From an uncultured Planctomycetaceae bacterium (GTDB taxonomy: Bacteria; Planctomycetota; Planctomycetia; Pirellulales; Pirellulaceae), in the NCBI GenBank assembly GCA_903921945.1, contig CAIXSC010000466.1, forward strand, positions 1 to 27,146: DNA of 27,146 nucleotides, written 5' to 3'. The notes below the pieces were generated by a model. That model was not told the DNA's origin. It worked only from the letters and a program-made list of their open reading frames with translations, and searched no databases. Of the stretch, positions 14,849 to 24,700 are shown one piece after another. Both the position numbers and the translations under genes were made by a program. Numbering within the stretch: position 1 is the stretch's first letter; the number at the start of each line of letters is the position of its first letter.

Positions 14849-16324
14849 CTACTTCTTCGCGAGGTTCGGCGCGGCGACGATCGTCGTGACCGCGGCGCCG
14901 TCAGCGGCGTTCCAAATCCGCACTTCGCCATTGAAGCCGCCCGCCGCGACCCGTTTCGTTCCATCATGGTACGTCACGCACAACGCCCAATCCGGCGAGC
15001 CCGCGTACTGTCGCACGGCGGCTTGCGTCTTCCCGTCGAATTGGCGAACCGTCTTGTCAGCCGACGACGCGAACAAAAACCCGCCGCTCATCGGCAGCTT
15101 GTACACCTCGTCGCCAAAGCCGATCTCCGCCGTCTTGGCGCCATCCGCGACTTTCCATCGCTGAATCTTTTTATCGGCGCCCGCCGAGAAAACCTCCGCG
15201 CCGTCTGGATGGAATGCCACGCCCTTCACGGGCTGGCCGTGGCCAGAGAACGTCACCAAGAGCTCGCCGGTCTTCGTGTCGAACACCTTGGCCGTCTTGT
15301 CGCGACTCGCGGATGCCAGTTTGCTACCGTCCGCGTTCCAAGCCACCGCCTGGACCCAGTCGGAATGGCTGCTGATCGCCAACTGTTCTTTGCCGGTGGC
15401 CGCTTCGAAAATCCGCAGCAGTCCATCCGCCGCGCCGACCGCCACGCGATCTCCCTGCGGGCTGAACGCGACATCCAGCACCACGTCCGAGGTGGTGCCA
15501 AACACCGTTGTCACGTTTCCGCTGGCGAAATCGACAACCCGGACCTCGCCCAGTTTCCCCGGCGCGCCGCAGGCCACGGCCACCAACTTGCCATCCGGGC
15601 TGAACGATAGGGCGTAGGTGCGTTGCCCGATGTTCTTAATGCGGCGAGTCAGTTGGCCATCAGCCGGGTTCCAGACGGTCAATTCGTGGTAGCCGCCCGC
15701 GATGAGCTGGCTTCCGTCCGGGCTAAACGCGACCGCCGTGATCGGCAGCGGCTGCGGATACGCTTCGGGCGGATTCGGATGAGTGGGCGGAGGAATGATC
15801 GTGGCCAGTGACGCCTTCGGATCGGGGCCGTCAAACGTCGCCCCCTCTTCAATCCACTGCTTCAGAATAGCGACCTGCTCGGCCGGCAAAGGATCGCCAT
15901 CCAGCGGCATCCGTTCCACTTTGTCGGTGGCGATCACCCGGCGAAAGACTTCGCTGCCGTCCAGGTTTTTCGCCACAAATCCGGGTGTCGACGAATCGCC
16001 AGCCGACATCGCCCGTTCGAACGTGTCGACGCGATAACCACCCTCGGCCTTCTTCGGCCCGTGGCAGGCCAAGCAGTTCTCGACCAGGATCGTGGCCACC
16101 TTTTGTTTGAAGCTGACCGGCTCCGCTTGCGCCGCGGTCGGCGATCCCGCCGACAGCAACGCGACCGCCGCGGTCGCCGCCAACACGGACGCGAACGCTC
16201 GGGCCAACTTCTTGCTTGGCCTGTAGGCCCGCGCCCCTGACGCCGTGATCGAAGCCGTGATCGACTCGCACTTGGACGCGCACTCGGACACTGTCATCGC
16301 CCGTGCCACTGTGTCGTTCGCCAT
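14849..16324 (-). CDS. Exported PSCyt1 cytochrome-WD40 propeller fusion
   Basis: The ATG at 16324 is chosen because GGGGAGAG lies just upstream. A GTG at 16390 in the same frame would start inside a hairpin and lacks a ribosome site. The 491-residue product has a long basic N-region, a hydrophobic signal (residues about 41-68, ending AAQAEP) and a planctomycete cytochrome C domain with CLACH (C84, C87, H88) and VERMPLDGDPL. From about residue 190 come six to seven WD40 blades, with repeated AFSPDG, VWN and SASRDKTAKVFD elements. The predicted role is an exported heme protein with a protein-interaction propeller, perhaps a scaffold for the neighbouring DUF1549/DUF1553 and DUF1501 proteins, which is inference. 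PSCyt1-WD40 fusions are typical of planctomycetes. Confidence 0.92.
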   Translation of the reverse strand: MANDTVARAMTVSECASKCESITASITASGARAYRPSKKLARAFASVLAATAAVALLSAGSPTAAQAEPVSFKQKVATILVENCLACHGPKKAEGGYRVDTFERAMSAGDSSTPGFVAKNLDGSEVFRRVIATDKVERMPLDGDPLPAEQVAILKQWIEEGATFDGPDPKASLATIIPPPTHPNPPEAYPQPLPITAVAFSPDGSQLIAGGYHELTVWNPADGQLTRRIKNIGQRTYALSFSPDGKLVAVACGAPGKLGEVRVVDFASGNVTTVFGTTSDVVLDVAFSPQGDRVAVGAADGLLRIFEAATGKEQLAISSHSDWVQAVAWNADGSKLASASRDKTAKVFDTKTGELLVTFSGHGQPVKGVAFHPDGAEVFSAGADKKIQRWKVADGAKTAEIGFGDEVYKLPMSGGFLFASSADKTVRQFDGKTQAAVRQYAGSPDWALCVTYHDGTKRVAAGGFNGEVRIWNAADGAAVTTIVAAPNLAKK

Positions 16325-16368
16325 CTTGTCTCTCCCCGCACTCAGGTGACTAAAGGATTCGGCCCCGT

Positions 16369-16398
16369 GTTCGGCGGCGGGATGAGCCACCGCCGAAC
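16369..16398 (-). promoter_or_regulatory. Intercistronic 9-bp hairpin
   Basis: GTTCGGCGG (16369-16377) and CCGCCGAAC (16390-16398) are perfect inverted repeats around a 12-nt loop in the 92-bp gap between the DUF1549/DUF1553 stop (16417) and the PSCyt1-WD40 start (16324). The stem is GC-rich and has no T-tract. It may be a processing, stability or attenuation element that sets the ratio of the two proteins. Confidence 0.5.
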
Positions 16399-16416
16399 GG
16401 TCCGCGATTCGCCGGA

Positions 16417-18927
16417 CTAGTGTTGGAACAGGAATTCGTTCGTGTTCAACAGGGCCCAGCAGATGTCTTCGAAAGCCGCTACGCGGTCAGGTTTGCCGGC
16501 CAAGTGTTTTAGGCTGGCGTCCAGTTCCGCTTGCGTCGGAGCTCGGCAGACGGCTGCCATGTACAGCTCGTTGAGGATCTCCTGATCGGGCTTGTTCGCC
16601 TTGATCATCTTGCGGAATCGGTTGTTCTCGTTTTTCAGTTTTTCGTAGATCAGCGGTCCGTTGAAGAACTGGATCGCCATGCCCAAATTCGACTCGCTGC
16701 TGCGTTCGCACGCGCAGACCGTTTGACGTTCCGGCTGGCCGAACGTTTTGAGGAATTCGTTCTTCGCCAAATCGGGGGCCGGGATTTGCGTCGCCTTGGT
16801 GCCGGGCGGCAAGCTGCCGAACGTCTCCGGCACATCGGTCACCGCGCAGATGGCGTCGAGCAGTTGCTCGGCGCTCAACAGCCGCGGCTGGAAGTGCGAG
16901 GCGTACTTCGCATCGTCTTGGTTGAGCGGCGTCGTCCGGAAACTGGCTTGATAGGCGCGGCTTTGCAAGATCGTGCGGATCGTGTGGCGCCGATCAAAAC
17001 CGTGCTCCACGAAATCGCGGGCCAGGGCGTCGAGCAGCGCGAAGTTAGCGGCCGGGTTCGAGTCGCGGAAGTCGTCGATCGGATCGACGAGTCCTCGACC
17101 AAAGAACTGCGCCCAGATCCGGTTCACTTCGACGCGAGCGAAGAACGGGTTGTCCTTGGACGTCAACCAAGTGGCGAACGGATCGCGGCGGTCGTCGTCC
17201 GCGCCGGTGGCGAGATCGCCCACGCCCGGGGCCCACGGCTTCATCTGCTTGCCGGTTCGCGGTTGCGTCACTTCACCCGACGGAGCCGACCAAACAACCA
17301 ACTCGTTCGGTCGCTTGGTCTTCTTTTTCTGCACGCGATTGAAGACCGCCGCCATGCCGTAGTAGTTGTCTTGCGTCCAGCGTTCGAACGGATGGTTGTG
17401 GCACTTCGCGCACTGCAAACGCGAGCCCAGGAAGACTTGCGAGATTGTCTCGACCGCGTCGTTGGCGTCGGCGGTGGTGCGATAGAAGTTCGCCGGCGGG
17501 TTGGCAAGCGTGCTGCCGCTGGCGGTCAACAGTTCGCGAGCGAACTGGTCGTACGGCATGTTCTGTTCAATCGCCCGCTGCACCCAGCGATGGTACTTAT
17601 GCACGCCGTCGCCGCCGACCGCGGTCGACGTCATTCGCAGCAGGTCGCCCCACTTCAGCGCCCAGAATTTGGCGAATTCCGGCCGTTGCATCAATTCTTC
17701 AATCAACTGCTTCCGCTTATAGGGAGCCGGATCGGCGAGGAACTTCTTCGTCTCGTCGACGCTTGGCAGCAGGCCGATCAAGTCGAGATACACTCGCCGC
17801 AGGAATTCCTCGTCGGTGCAGAGCCCTGACGGTTCGAACTTCAATTGCTGCAGCTTCGCATAGACATGGTCGTCGACGAAGTTGTTGGCTGGCGGCGGAT
17901 TCCACGCGAAGCCCGGCACTTCCTTGACGAACGTCAGGAAGCAGGTCTGCACATGTTCCAGATACCGGACCACGATCGCCGACTCGCCGCGGTCGCGGCC
18001 AGCAACGAATCCGGCTTCATCGACCGAGGCGACCTCGGTGTCCGAGCTGGAGAAGCTGGCGAGCGGCGTCACGTCCTTGACCACACCGTTGGAGAAGTGG
18101 GCCAACACGCACAACTGCTGCGTGTGGGCTGGCCGCTTGAGGACGCGGCCGGACGGCGGGTAAACCTCGAGCTTCACGACTCGCGGGGCATCGGCCGGGT
18201 CGAGCTTGCAGCCTTCGGCGATCCAGTCGTGCAGCACGTGGTAAGCCGGTTCGGACTTTCGCAGCTTCAGGCCGCCGCCGTGCGAAACTTTCATCAGCGG
18301 TTTCGCCAGCAGCAGACTCGATTCCGGTTGGAACACATTGGTGCGGCGACCGTAGTCCTCGCGGACCAGCGTCAACTGGTCTACCGCCGGATCGAACGCC
18401 CGCAAGGACAGGCGGAATCCACCCTTGCCGCTCGGCGAACCGTGGCAGGCGCCGCTGTTGCAACCGTTCTTCGTCAACGCGACCAACGCCCCGGTTTCAA
18501 ACATCACCGGGTCGGGCTGGCCTTGATTGGAAACTTCGACGGCCACCTTCGTCTGCTGGCCGCCCGCCGAAATCGTGACCTCGCACGTGCCGTCCGCCTT
18601 GGGCTTGAGCACACTGCCTTCGAGCACGGCGATCGCCGGATTGGAAGAGACGAACTGGCTGGCTCGTGTCAAATCCTGCAGCGTGCCATCCGCGTAGTGT
18701 CCCGTGACAACCAGCTGCATCTGCTGGCGGACGCCGGTCAGTTTCACCGTTGCGGGAAACACTTCGATCCGCGCCGGAGTGCCGACCACGACGGTTTCCA
18801 ACGCGACCGGTTGGTCCATCATCGCCTTGTCGGCGGCGCGGGCGGCGCCGGGTGTCACGGCGACGCTCGCCAGCGCCCAGGCGCCGCAGACCATCCCCAG
18901 GAAGCCGATTCTCAATACGCTTCGCAT
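16417..18927 (-). CDS. Exported protein with Ig-like repeats, cytochrome-type motif and DUF1549/DUF1553
   Basis: The ATG at 18927 has GAGG 8 nt upstream and opens a signal peptide (residues 1-32, ending AARAAD). The in-frame start at 18975 would put 16 polar residues before it. The 836-residue product has a BIG2-like Ig domain at about 50-133 (IEVFPATVKLTG...), then the motif GCNSGACHG (C156, C161, H162; CX4CH spacing, which I recall as usual for this subgroup), then FRLSLRAFDPA. A second Ig-like domain follows (about 230-340). DUF1549 begins near NFVDDHVYAKLQQL with RRVYLDLIGLLPS and CAKCHNHPFERW. DUF1553 has ARVEVNRIWAQFFGRGLVDP, RLLSAEQLLDAICAVTD and NTNEFLFQH at the end. The domain order differs from the shorter relative at 364-2646. 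The function is unknown; the exported cytochrome-type character comes from the motifs. Confidence 0.94.
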   Translation of the reverse strand: MRSVLRIGFLGMVCGAWALASVAVTPGAARAADKAMMDQPVALETVVVGTPARIEVFPATVKLTGVRQQMQLVVTGHYADGTLQDLTRASQFVSSNPAIAVLEGSVLKPKADGTCEVTISAGGQQTKVAVEVSNQGQPDPVMFETGALVALTKNGCNSGACHGSPSGKGGFRLSLRAFDPAVDQLTLVREDYGRRTNVFQPESSLLLAKPLMKVSHGGGLKLRKSEPAYHVLHDWIAEGCKLDPADAPRVVKLEVYPPSGRVLKRPAHTQQLCVLAHFSNGVVKDVTPLASFSSSDTEVASVDEAGFVAGRDRGESAIVVRYLEHVQTCFLTFVKEVPGFAWNPPPANNFVDDHVYAKLQQLKFEPSGLCTDEEFLRRVYLDLIGLLPSVDETKKFLADPAPYKRKQLIEELMQRPEFAKFWALKWGDLLRMTSTAVGGDGVHKYHRWVQRAIEQNMPYDQFARELLTASGSTLANPPANFYRTTADANDAVETISQVFLGSRLQCAKCHNHPFERWTQDNYYGMAAVFNRVQKKKTKRPNELVVWSAPSGEVTQPRTGKQMKPWAPGVGDLATGADDDRRDPFATWLTSKDNPFFARVEVNRIWAQFFGRGLVDPIDDFRDSNPAANFALLDALARDFVEHGFDRRHTIRTILQSRAYQASFRTTPLNQDDAKYASHFQPRLLSAEQLLDAICAVTDVPETFGSLPPGTKATQIPAPDLAKNEFLKTFGQPERQTVCACERSSESNLGMAIQFFNGPLIYEKLKNENNRFRKMIKANKPDQEILNELYMAAVCRAPTQAELDASLKHLAGKPDRVAAFEDICWALLNTNEFLFQH

Positions 18928-18986
18928 GAGCTCATCCTCGCAGCGAACTATCGGTTGAAAGAACCTTCGCAGCACCCGTCATGTGC

Positions 18987-21326
18987 TTATTTGACGATTT
19001 CACCGCTGACGGCGGCGCTGTCCACGGCCACATCTTTCCCTTGAAACTTCGTCGTGGCCGTGACGGCCAAGTCGGCAAAGCTTCCTGCCGCGGCGTCGGC
19101 CGCCGCAACCAATTCCACCACCGCCGAGTCCTGGTCGGCGGGAATCGTGACTTCCGGGGGCGCGGTCACACCCGCCGGCAGTTTTTTCCATTTCACCACG
19201 ACCGGCTGTTTGTCGACTACTCCCCCAAGCGACGCCCGGGCGATCGCGATTCGCACCTTCTGCTTGTTGCCGAACACAATCGCGCCGGCCGGCGCCAAGC
19301 TGACGGCGACTGGCTGGACAATGTTGATCGGCAAGTCGCCGGAGATCACCGCCATCCCCTTGCCAGCCAGTTCCCCGTAGCTGAGCACCTTGACCAAGTG
19401 CGCGCCGGGCGGGGTTCCCGCAGCCGCTTTCACGATCACTTGATACGTTTCCTTCGGACCGTTGCCGTTGCGTTTAACTTCAAACGTCAATCCGGCCGGC
19501 GCGTTCGGGAACGTCACCGCGAGCGGATCTTTGTACGCGTCGACTTTCCTCTCCAACAGCACGTTGAACTCGGCCTGTGGGTTGGTGGTGGCCATGTCCA
19601 CCGACGTCTTGTCCAACGCGGCGGTGAAGAACGGCGTCAAGGGAGCGGAGACCGCGGTCGGAATGATGCCATCGATCCACGAGGGCGGCTGCGTGAGCGC
19701 CGGCCGGTTGAGCCGTGTCAGGTCGATCGTGCTGGTCACGGCGGTGAACGGCTGGCCATCCACCGTCGCCGTTCCGCGAACGCGAACGACAGCGACTTGC
19801 CCGGGCGCCAAGCCGGCCGGCGGCAGCACGATCATCCGCGTCGTCGCCTGCTTTTCCGGAATGACGTTGTTGAACACCTGGTAGGCGCCGCCCGGACCCT
19901 CGATCGATAACGTGATCGGTCCGTCATAGCCGCTACGCGCGACGGGCACGTCGATCGCCATCGCGCCGTTGGGCGCGAGCGCGTAGCGAGCCTTCGTCGC
20001 CTTGTCCGGCTTCAACGCCAAACTGAACGGAGCCGGGTTGTCGATCGCGATCCGGTAGGTCAAATCGGGACCGCCGCGTTTCAACAGATCGTGCGTCACC
20101 AGCCGGTAGGAACCGTCGGCGGGAATCGCCACGACCAGCGTCTCCTCGTCCGCTTCGCTCACCGCGCTCTCCGCCACCGCCGCTCCGTCCGCCTTTTGCA
20201 CGAACATTTTCACAAGGGCCGCCGATCCGAGACTCCGCGAGAATGCGCGGAAGGCGAGCCGCTGGCCGGCTTTCGCTTCGAACTGAAAGCAGTCCCGGTC
20301 CTTGGCGGCGTCGTAGCGGCCGCTCACGGCGCCAGGCACCGCGATCGGATTGGACTGCGCGATTTCATTGTTCGGTTCGACTTCGACCGATTCGGGACCG
20401 CGACTGGCGACGATCGTCGTGATTGCCGACGCCGCGCCGCCCGCGTACTTCACACCCACCGAGACCTGCTCGCCTGCTCGCTCCGCCGGCACGGCGACAT
20501 CCAGTGCCGCCACCCCTTCGACGCCCAGTCCCGCCGCGCCAATTTTGCCAGTTGTGCCCGCTTGCACCCCTAGCGGGAAGGCGGTTGCCGCCAGCGGAAA
20601 ATCTCCGACCCGCAGGCGATAGCGGCCGCCGCCGCGAAACTGATTGTCGCGGACCTCCACGAGATACTCGCCCGCGGCGGGCAGCGTCAGCCCCAAACGG
20701 CAGTCAGCGCCAGTCGCCGCATCGTCATCGGCGATGGCCAATTCCTTGCCAGCCGCATCCAACAAGCGAATGACCGGATCGAAGTCCTGACCCAATCGCG
20801 CCGCGAACACCTCGACCGCAAGCCGCTGGCCAGCCTGGCCGGCGAATTTGTAATAGTCAAAACGCGTTCCGTCACTCACACCGTCGACCGCCACGGGCAG
20901 CGTGAGCAACTGCGCCTGGGCCGGAGCCTGATTCTTCCCGTCGTCCGCGACACTGGCCAGATCGTCGATCATCACCAAGACCGGATCGGTCACACCGTCC
21001 GGCGTGGCGACGATCAAGCCGCCGATACCGACCGGAACGTTGGCTTCCAGCGTCACTTTCACCGTCCGAGCCGTCTGGCCGGGCTTGGGTTCCTTGAGCG
21101 GAACGAGTTCGACTTTTCCAGGGAAGCTGGCCCAGACCGTCAGCGGGTCGTCGAGTTTACTGCCTTGGAGCGTCAGTTCGACGGTCTTGCCGGGCGTGAC
21201 CGCTCCGGGAGCGACCGCCGACACGGCGGGTTGGGCCCAAGCCGCGGACTGCGTCGCGAAAACCAAGGCTCCTGTCGCGCATAGCGACGCCAACGACATT
21301 CCGCCTCGTCGGATGGCTCGTTGCAT
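18987..21326 (-). CDS. Exported PPC-domain (pre-peptidase C-terminal) beta-sandwich protein
   Basis: The ATG at 21326 gives a 779-residue protein with a basic-hydrophobic signal peptide (cut after about AWAQ, residue 32). A second ATG at 21299 with GAGG 4 nt before it is a possible alternative that would shorten the signal. Residues 33-125 resemble an IPT/TIG-like domain (VAPGAVTPGKTVELTLQG). A PPC domain follows at about 133-243 (FDYYKFAGQAGQRLAVEVFA, DPVIRLLDAAGKELAIADDD, EYLVEVRDNQF) and a second at about 315-430 (DRDCFQFEAKAGQRLAFRAF). The rest is beta-rich without a recognised enzyme domain. It is the first gene of the run, ahead of the Ig/DUF1549 gene. PPC-domain proteins often adjoin DUF1501/DUF1549 genes in planctomycetes. 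A short AGCAC/GTGCT hairpin (18971-18987) abuts its stop. Confidence 0.9.
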   Translation of the reverse strand: MQRAIRRGGMSLASLCATGALVFATQSAAWAQPAVSAVAPGAVTPGKTVELTLQGSKLDDPLTVWASFPGKVELVPLKEPKPGQTARTVKVTLEANVPVGIGGLIVATPDGVTDPVLVMIDDLASVADDGKNQAPAQAQLLTLPVAVDGVSDGTRFDYYKFAGQAGQRLAVEVFAARLGQDFDPVIRLLDAAGKELAIADDDAATGADCRLGLTLPAAGEYLVEVRDNQFRGGGRYRLRVGDFPLAATAFPLGVQAGTTGKIGAAGLGVEGVAALDVAVPAERAGEQVSVGVKYAGGAASAITTIVASRGPESVEVEPNNEIAQSNPIAVPGAVSGRYDAAKDRDCFQFEAKAGQRLAFRAFSRSLGSAALVKMFVQKADGAAVAESAVSEADEETLVVAIPADGSYRLVTHDLLKRGGPDLTYRIAIDNPAPFSLALKPDKATKARYALAPNGAMAIDVPVARSGYDGPITLSIEGPGGAYQVFNNVIPEKQATTRMIVLPPAGLAPGQVAVVRVRGTATVDGQPFTAVTSTIDLTRLNRPALTQPPSWIDGIIPTAVSAPLTPFFTAALDKTSVDMATTNPQAEFNVLLERKVDAYKDPLAVTFPNAPAGLTFEVKRNGNGPKETYQVIVKAAAGTPPGAHLVKVLSYGELAGKGMAVISGDLPINIVQPVAVSLAPAGAIVFGNKQKVRIAIARASLGGVVDKQPVVVKWKKLPAGVTAPPEVTIPADQDSAVVELVAAADAAAGSFADLAVTATTKFQGKDVAVDSAAVSGEIVK

Positions 21327-21731
21327 GACTCCCCCGTGTTTCCAGGTTAGGAAGGATGGACGGATCGAAGTTGCTAGGTGGGTTGGGAGCGAACGACCTC
21401 GTTCTTGGCCACGGTCCGTCGCCGCCCCGGTGGGAAACCGACCATTGTGGTCGCCCCAATCGATCAAGACAAGCAGTTTGCCCGTCTTCGAAGGCGACAA
21501 ACTGAACGCCGCACGCGCGAACTGTCCGATCGCTACAATCCACCCACGCCGAATTTTCGTCGAAGTTGGGAACTTTTCGCGGGACGATGTCGTCAAAGGG
21601 AACTGTGGCCGGCGATCGCGTGGAACGCAACGTAGGGTTCCCGCATGCCGGCCAGGCGGTGTTCGAGCAGTTCCAAGGCGTATCCGCGCGGTCCGCAAGT
21701 GGCTCGGCAAATTCTTATCAAGGGTGCATTC
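21327..21731. other. Divergent intergenic region, PPC operon / giant gene
   Basis: These 405 bp must carry the promoters of both flanking genes. Open frames crossing it have no family similarity or ribosome site. I see an AAGGG ribosome site at 21720-21724 for the giant gene and an inverted repeat at 21391-21404. A lone TACAAT at 21534-21539 has no plausible -35 box, so no promoter is called. Confidence 0.65.
21391..21404. promoter_or_regulatory. 14-bp inverted repeat upstream of PPC operon
   Basis: GAACGA and TCGTTC flank a 2-bp centre. The site lies 65-78 bp upstream of the PPC-protein start (21326). It is compatible with a dimeric-regulator site, but 6-bp arms can occur by chance. Confidence 0.3.
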
Positions 21732-24700
21732 ATGCGTCAGATCCCAGGCGGGGCTACGCTTCGTGGGCGACAGTGGTGGATCGGTTTGCTCGCAGCGTTC
21801 GCCGTCAGCGGCGTGATCAACTCGAGCGGCGTGACCAGCCTAAGCGGCGTAACGGGCGTCAGTCGCGTGACGGGCCTCCATGGTATGACCAGCCTTAGTG
21901 TCATCACCGGTTGGGGCGGTATCCTTGACTGGGCCGATTCCTGCGGCTCCCGCGGTTCCTGCGGCTACGACGCCGCAAGCGGCCACCACCCCACAGGCGT
22001 CTATGGCGTTCCGCGATGGTTTGGCCGAACCGCTGTGGGCGGCGAGATTGGCTTCGTCGAGGATTTCGCGCTCGCGCCGGATCGGGCCGCCGCCCTCAAA
22101 CAGTTGGTGCCGGGCACCGACGATTACTACTACTATCACGCGCTACAGCTGCTCAACACGCAGCAGTTCGACAAGGCGCGCGAGCTGCTCGGGCCATGGC
22201 TGGAACGCCACAACCGCACGCCTCGTTGGGTGGAAATCGAGACCCGGTTGGCCTTGTTGACCTACAGCAAAGACCCGGCCAAGACGCTCGATTTCCTGCG
22301 GAATCGGCTGGGGCTGCGGTTCGACCATCGCAAGGAAACGGTCGGTGCGGCGCCGGATCTGCCAACGGCGTTCAACAACGAGCTAGCCAGTCGCCAGACG
22401 CTGCTCCGCCGCGCGCTCGCCGAGGCCCCGCTGCTGAACGGCATTGAAGACGCGGGCCTTGAACTTCTGGGCGAACAAGCCCTGAATGCCGATCAACGGC
22501 GGAATCTGTTGCAGCGGTTGAGCCGCCCCGATTACCCAGCGTTGGTCAAGCTGGTGATCGATGACCTGAACGCTCCCAACTCGCCGGGCTTCGGAGCCTT
22601 CCCGATCCACAGCCAACTGCTGCTCAGCCAGCTTGAAGAGTGCCTGACGCTGAAGGCCGATTTGCTGAACCAAGAGCCGTTCGTGCGAGCGTATCTTGCC
22701 AAGCTGCAGCCGGCGCCGGATGACGATTGGCGAAATGACGCGGCTCTCCGCGACGCCTACCTCGAACGCCTCGAAAAGTTCGTCAACCGGCTCGCTCCGG
22801 TTCACAATTCGCTGAAGGCCCACGTGCTGTACCAGCGGCTGGCGTCCGACCGTTCCCAGGGGAAATACGACGCGGCGCGGTTCCTGGCCTACCTCAAACT
22901 GCCTCGTCCGCTGCCGTACGTCGCCCGCAAACTGTTGGAACGCGACGAAAACCGGGCGGTGCCGGCGAACCTGAACGCGGACTACAGCGGCAGCTCGCTC
23001 TTTCCTCCCGTCGGCTACGACGAACCGCTCGTTCGCGACTATCTCGCGCACTTCTTCGTCGCCGCCGCTGACTTCAAAGAATACGAACCGTACATCGACG
23101 ACACCTACCTCAAGCACCTATTCGCGGAGACGAAAATCGTCAACGGCCTGGGCGATGTCGAGCAGTGGGCGTCCTTGCTGCCCCCCGAGCTTTTCCGGCA
23201 GCTCAAGGAACGGGTCGACATCGATTTCGCGCCGGCCAACAAGAGCCGTTTCGCGGTTGGCGAGCCGATCGCGTTGGAACTGCTTGTGAAAAACGTGCCG
23301 ACCCTGATCGTGAAAGTGTTCGAAATCAACACGGTCAATTTCTACCGCGAAGAACTCCGCGAGATCGACACCGACATCAAGCTGGATGGACTTGTCGCCA
23401 ATGACGAGAGTGTCGCCAATTACGCCGATCCACCGCTTCGCCGCGTTGCCCGCCGCTTCGAGTTCCCGCGTCTCGGCAAACCGGGCATCTACGTTGTCGA
23501 TTTTATCGGCAACGGCCGTAGCAGCCGAGCGTTGCTGCGGGTCGGACAACTGCGACAACTCGCACGCGTCACACCGAACGGATTCCGCTTCACGGTGCTG
23601 GACGAGCAGCATCGGCAAGTCAAAGACGCCAAAGTGTGGCTGGAAGGACGCGAATTCTCGCCGTCCGAGGACGGCACAGTGCTCGTGCCGTTCAGCACGC
23701 GGCCCGGCCGGCGTCCGATCGTGCTGGAACGGGCTGGCTTCGCCAGTCTCGATTCCTTCAACCACGACGCCGAAAAACTTGGACTCACCGCCGGCTTCTA
23801 CGTGGAGCGCGAGTCGCTCATTACGCGTCGCAAAGCCCAAGTCGCGATCCGGCCCGGCCTGACGGTCAACGGCTCCCCGGTTTCGCTCAAGACGCTCGAA
23901 GATGTGCGTTTGACCATCATTTCCACCAACCATGACGGCGTGGCCACGTCGCAGGTCGTGCCCGGAGTTGTCTTGCACGAGGACCGCGAGACCACCCACG
24001 AATTCCTCGTGCCGTCTCGATTGGCGTCGCTTCGTTTTGAACTGCGCGGCAAAGCGCTGGTCCGCAGCACGGGCGAAAAAATCGAACTGGCTGCCGCCGA
24101 GCAGTTCGCGGTCAACGAAATCGAACGCACGGAGAAAGTCGAGCACCTGCTGCTCGGCCGCTACGATGGCCGCTACGCGATTGACCTGTTGGGACGCAGT
24201 GGCGAACCGCGGCCCGGTCGAGCTCTGCAACTGCTGCTGAAACACCGCGAGTTCCGGTTGCAGATCCGCCAGACTCTCCGCACCGATGAACGCGGCCGCG
24301 TCGACCTGGGCGCGCTCGAGGGCATCGAATCGGTCTCCGCCACCGGACCGGAAGGTGTCGAACGCGTATGGCGCATCGAACGCGATTCGCATACCTACCC
24401 CGCCACGCTCCATGGCCGCGCCGGCGAGATTCTGACCCTTCCCTACTTCAACCCGCGCGGAATCACCGCCACTGCTGGCGCCAACGCCGCGCCCGCGAAT
24501 GCAGCGCCCGCCAACGCCGCGCCTGCGCCTGCTGCCAACGCCGCGCCTGCGAATGCCGCGCCTGCTGCGAATGCCGCGCCTGCGAATGCCGCGCTCGCCG
24601 AACCGCGCCGCGGTGAACTCGCGTTGCTGGAAATACGCGGCGGCACGTATGTGGCCGACCGTTTCGCATCGCTGCGAATCCGCAACGGCTTGTTGGAATT

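Noticed and set aside
21534..21539. TACAAT as a -10 box for the giant gene
   Set aside because: No recognisable -35 box lies 15-19 bp upstream, and it is nearly 200 bp from the start codon.
21327..21710. Upstream extension of the PPC-protein frame
   Set aside because: It would place 128 Arg-rich residues ahead of a good signal peptide.
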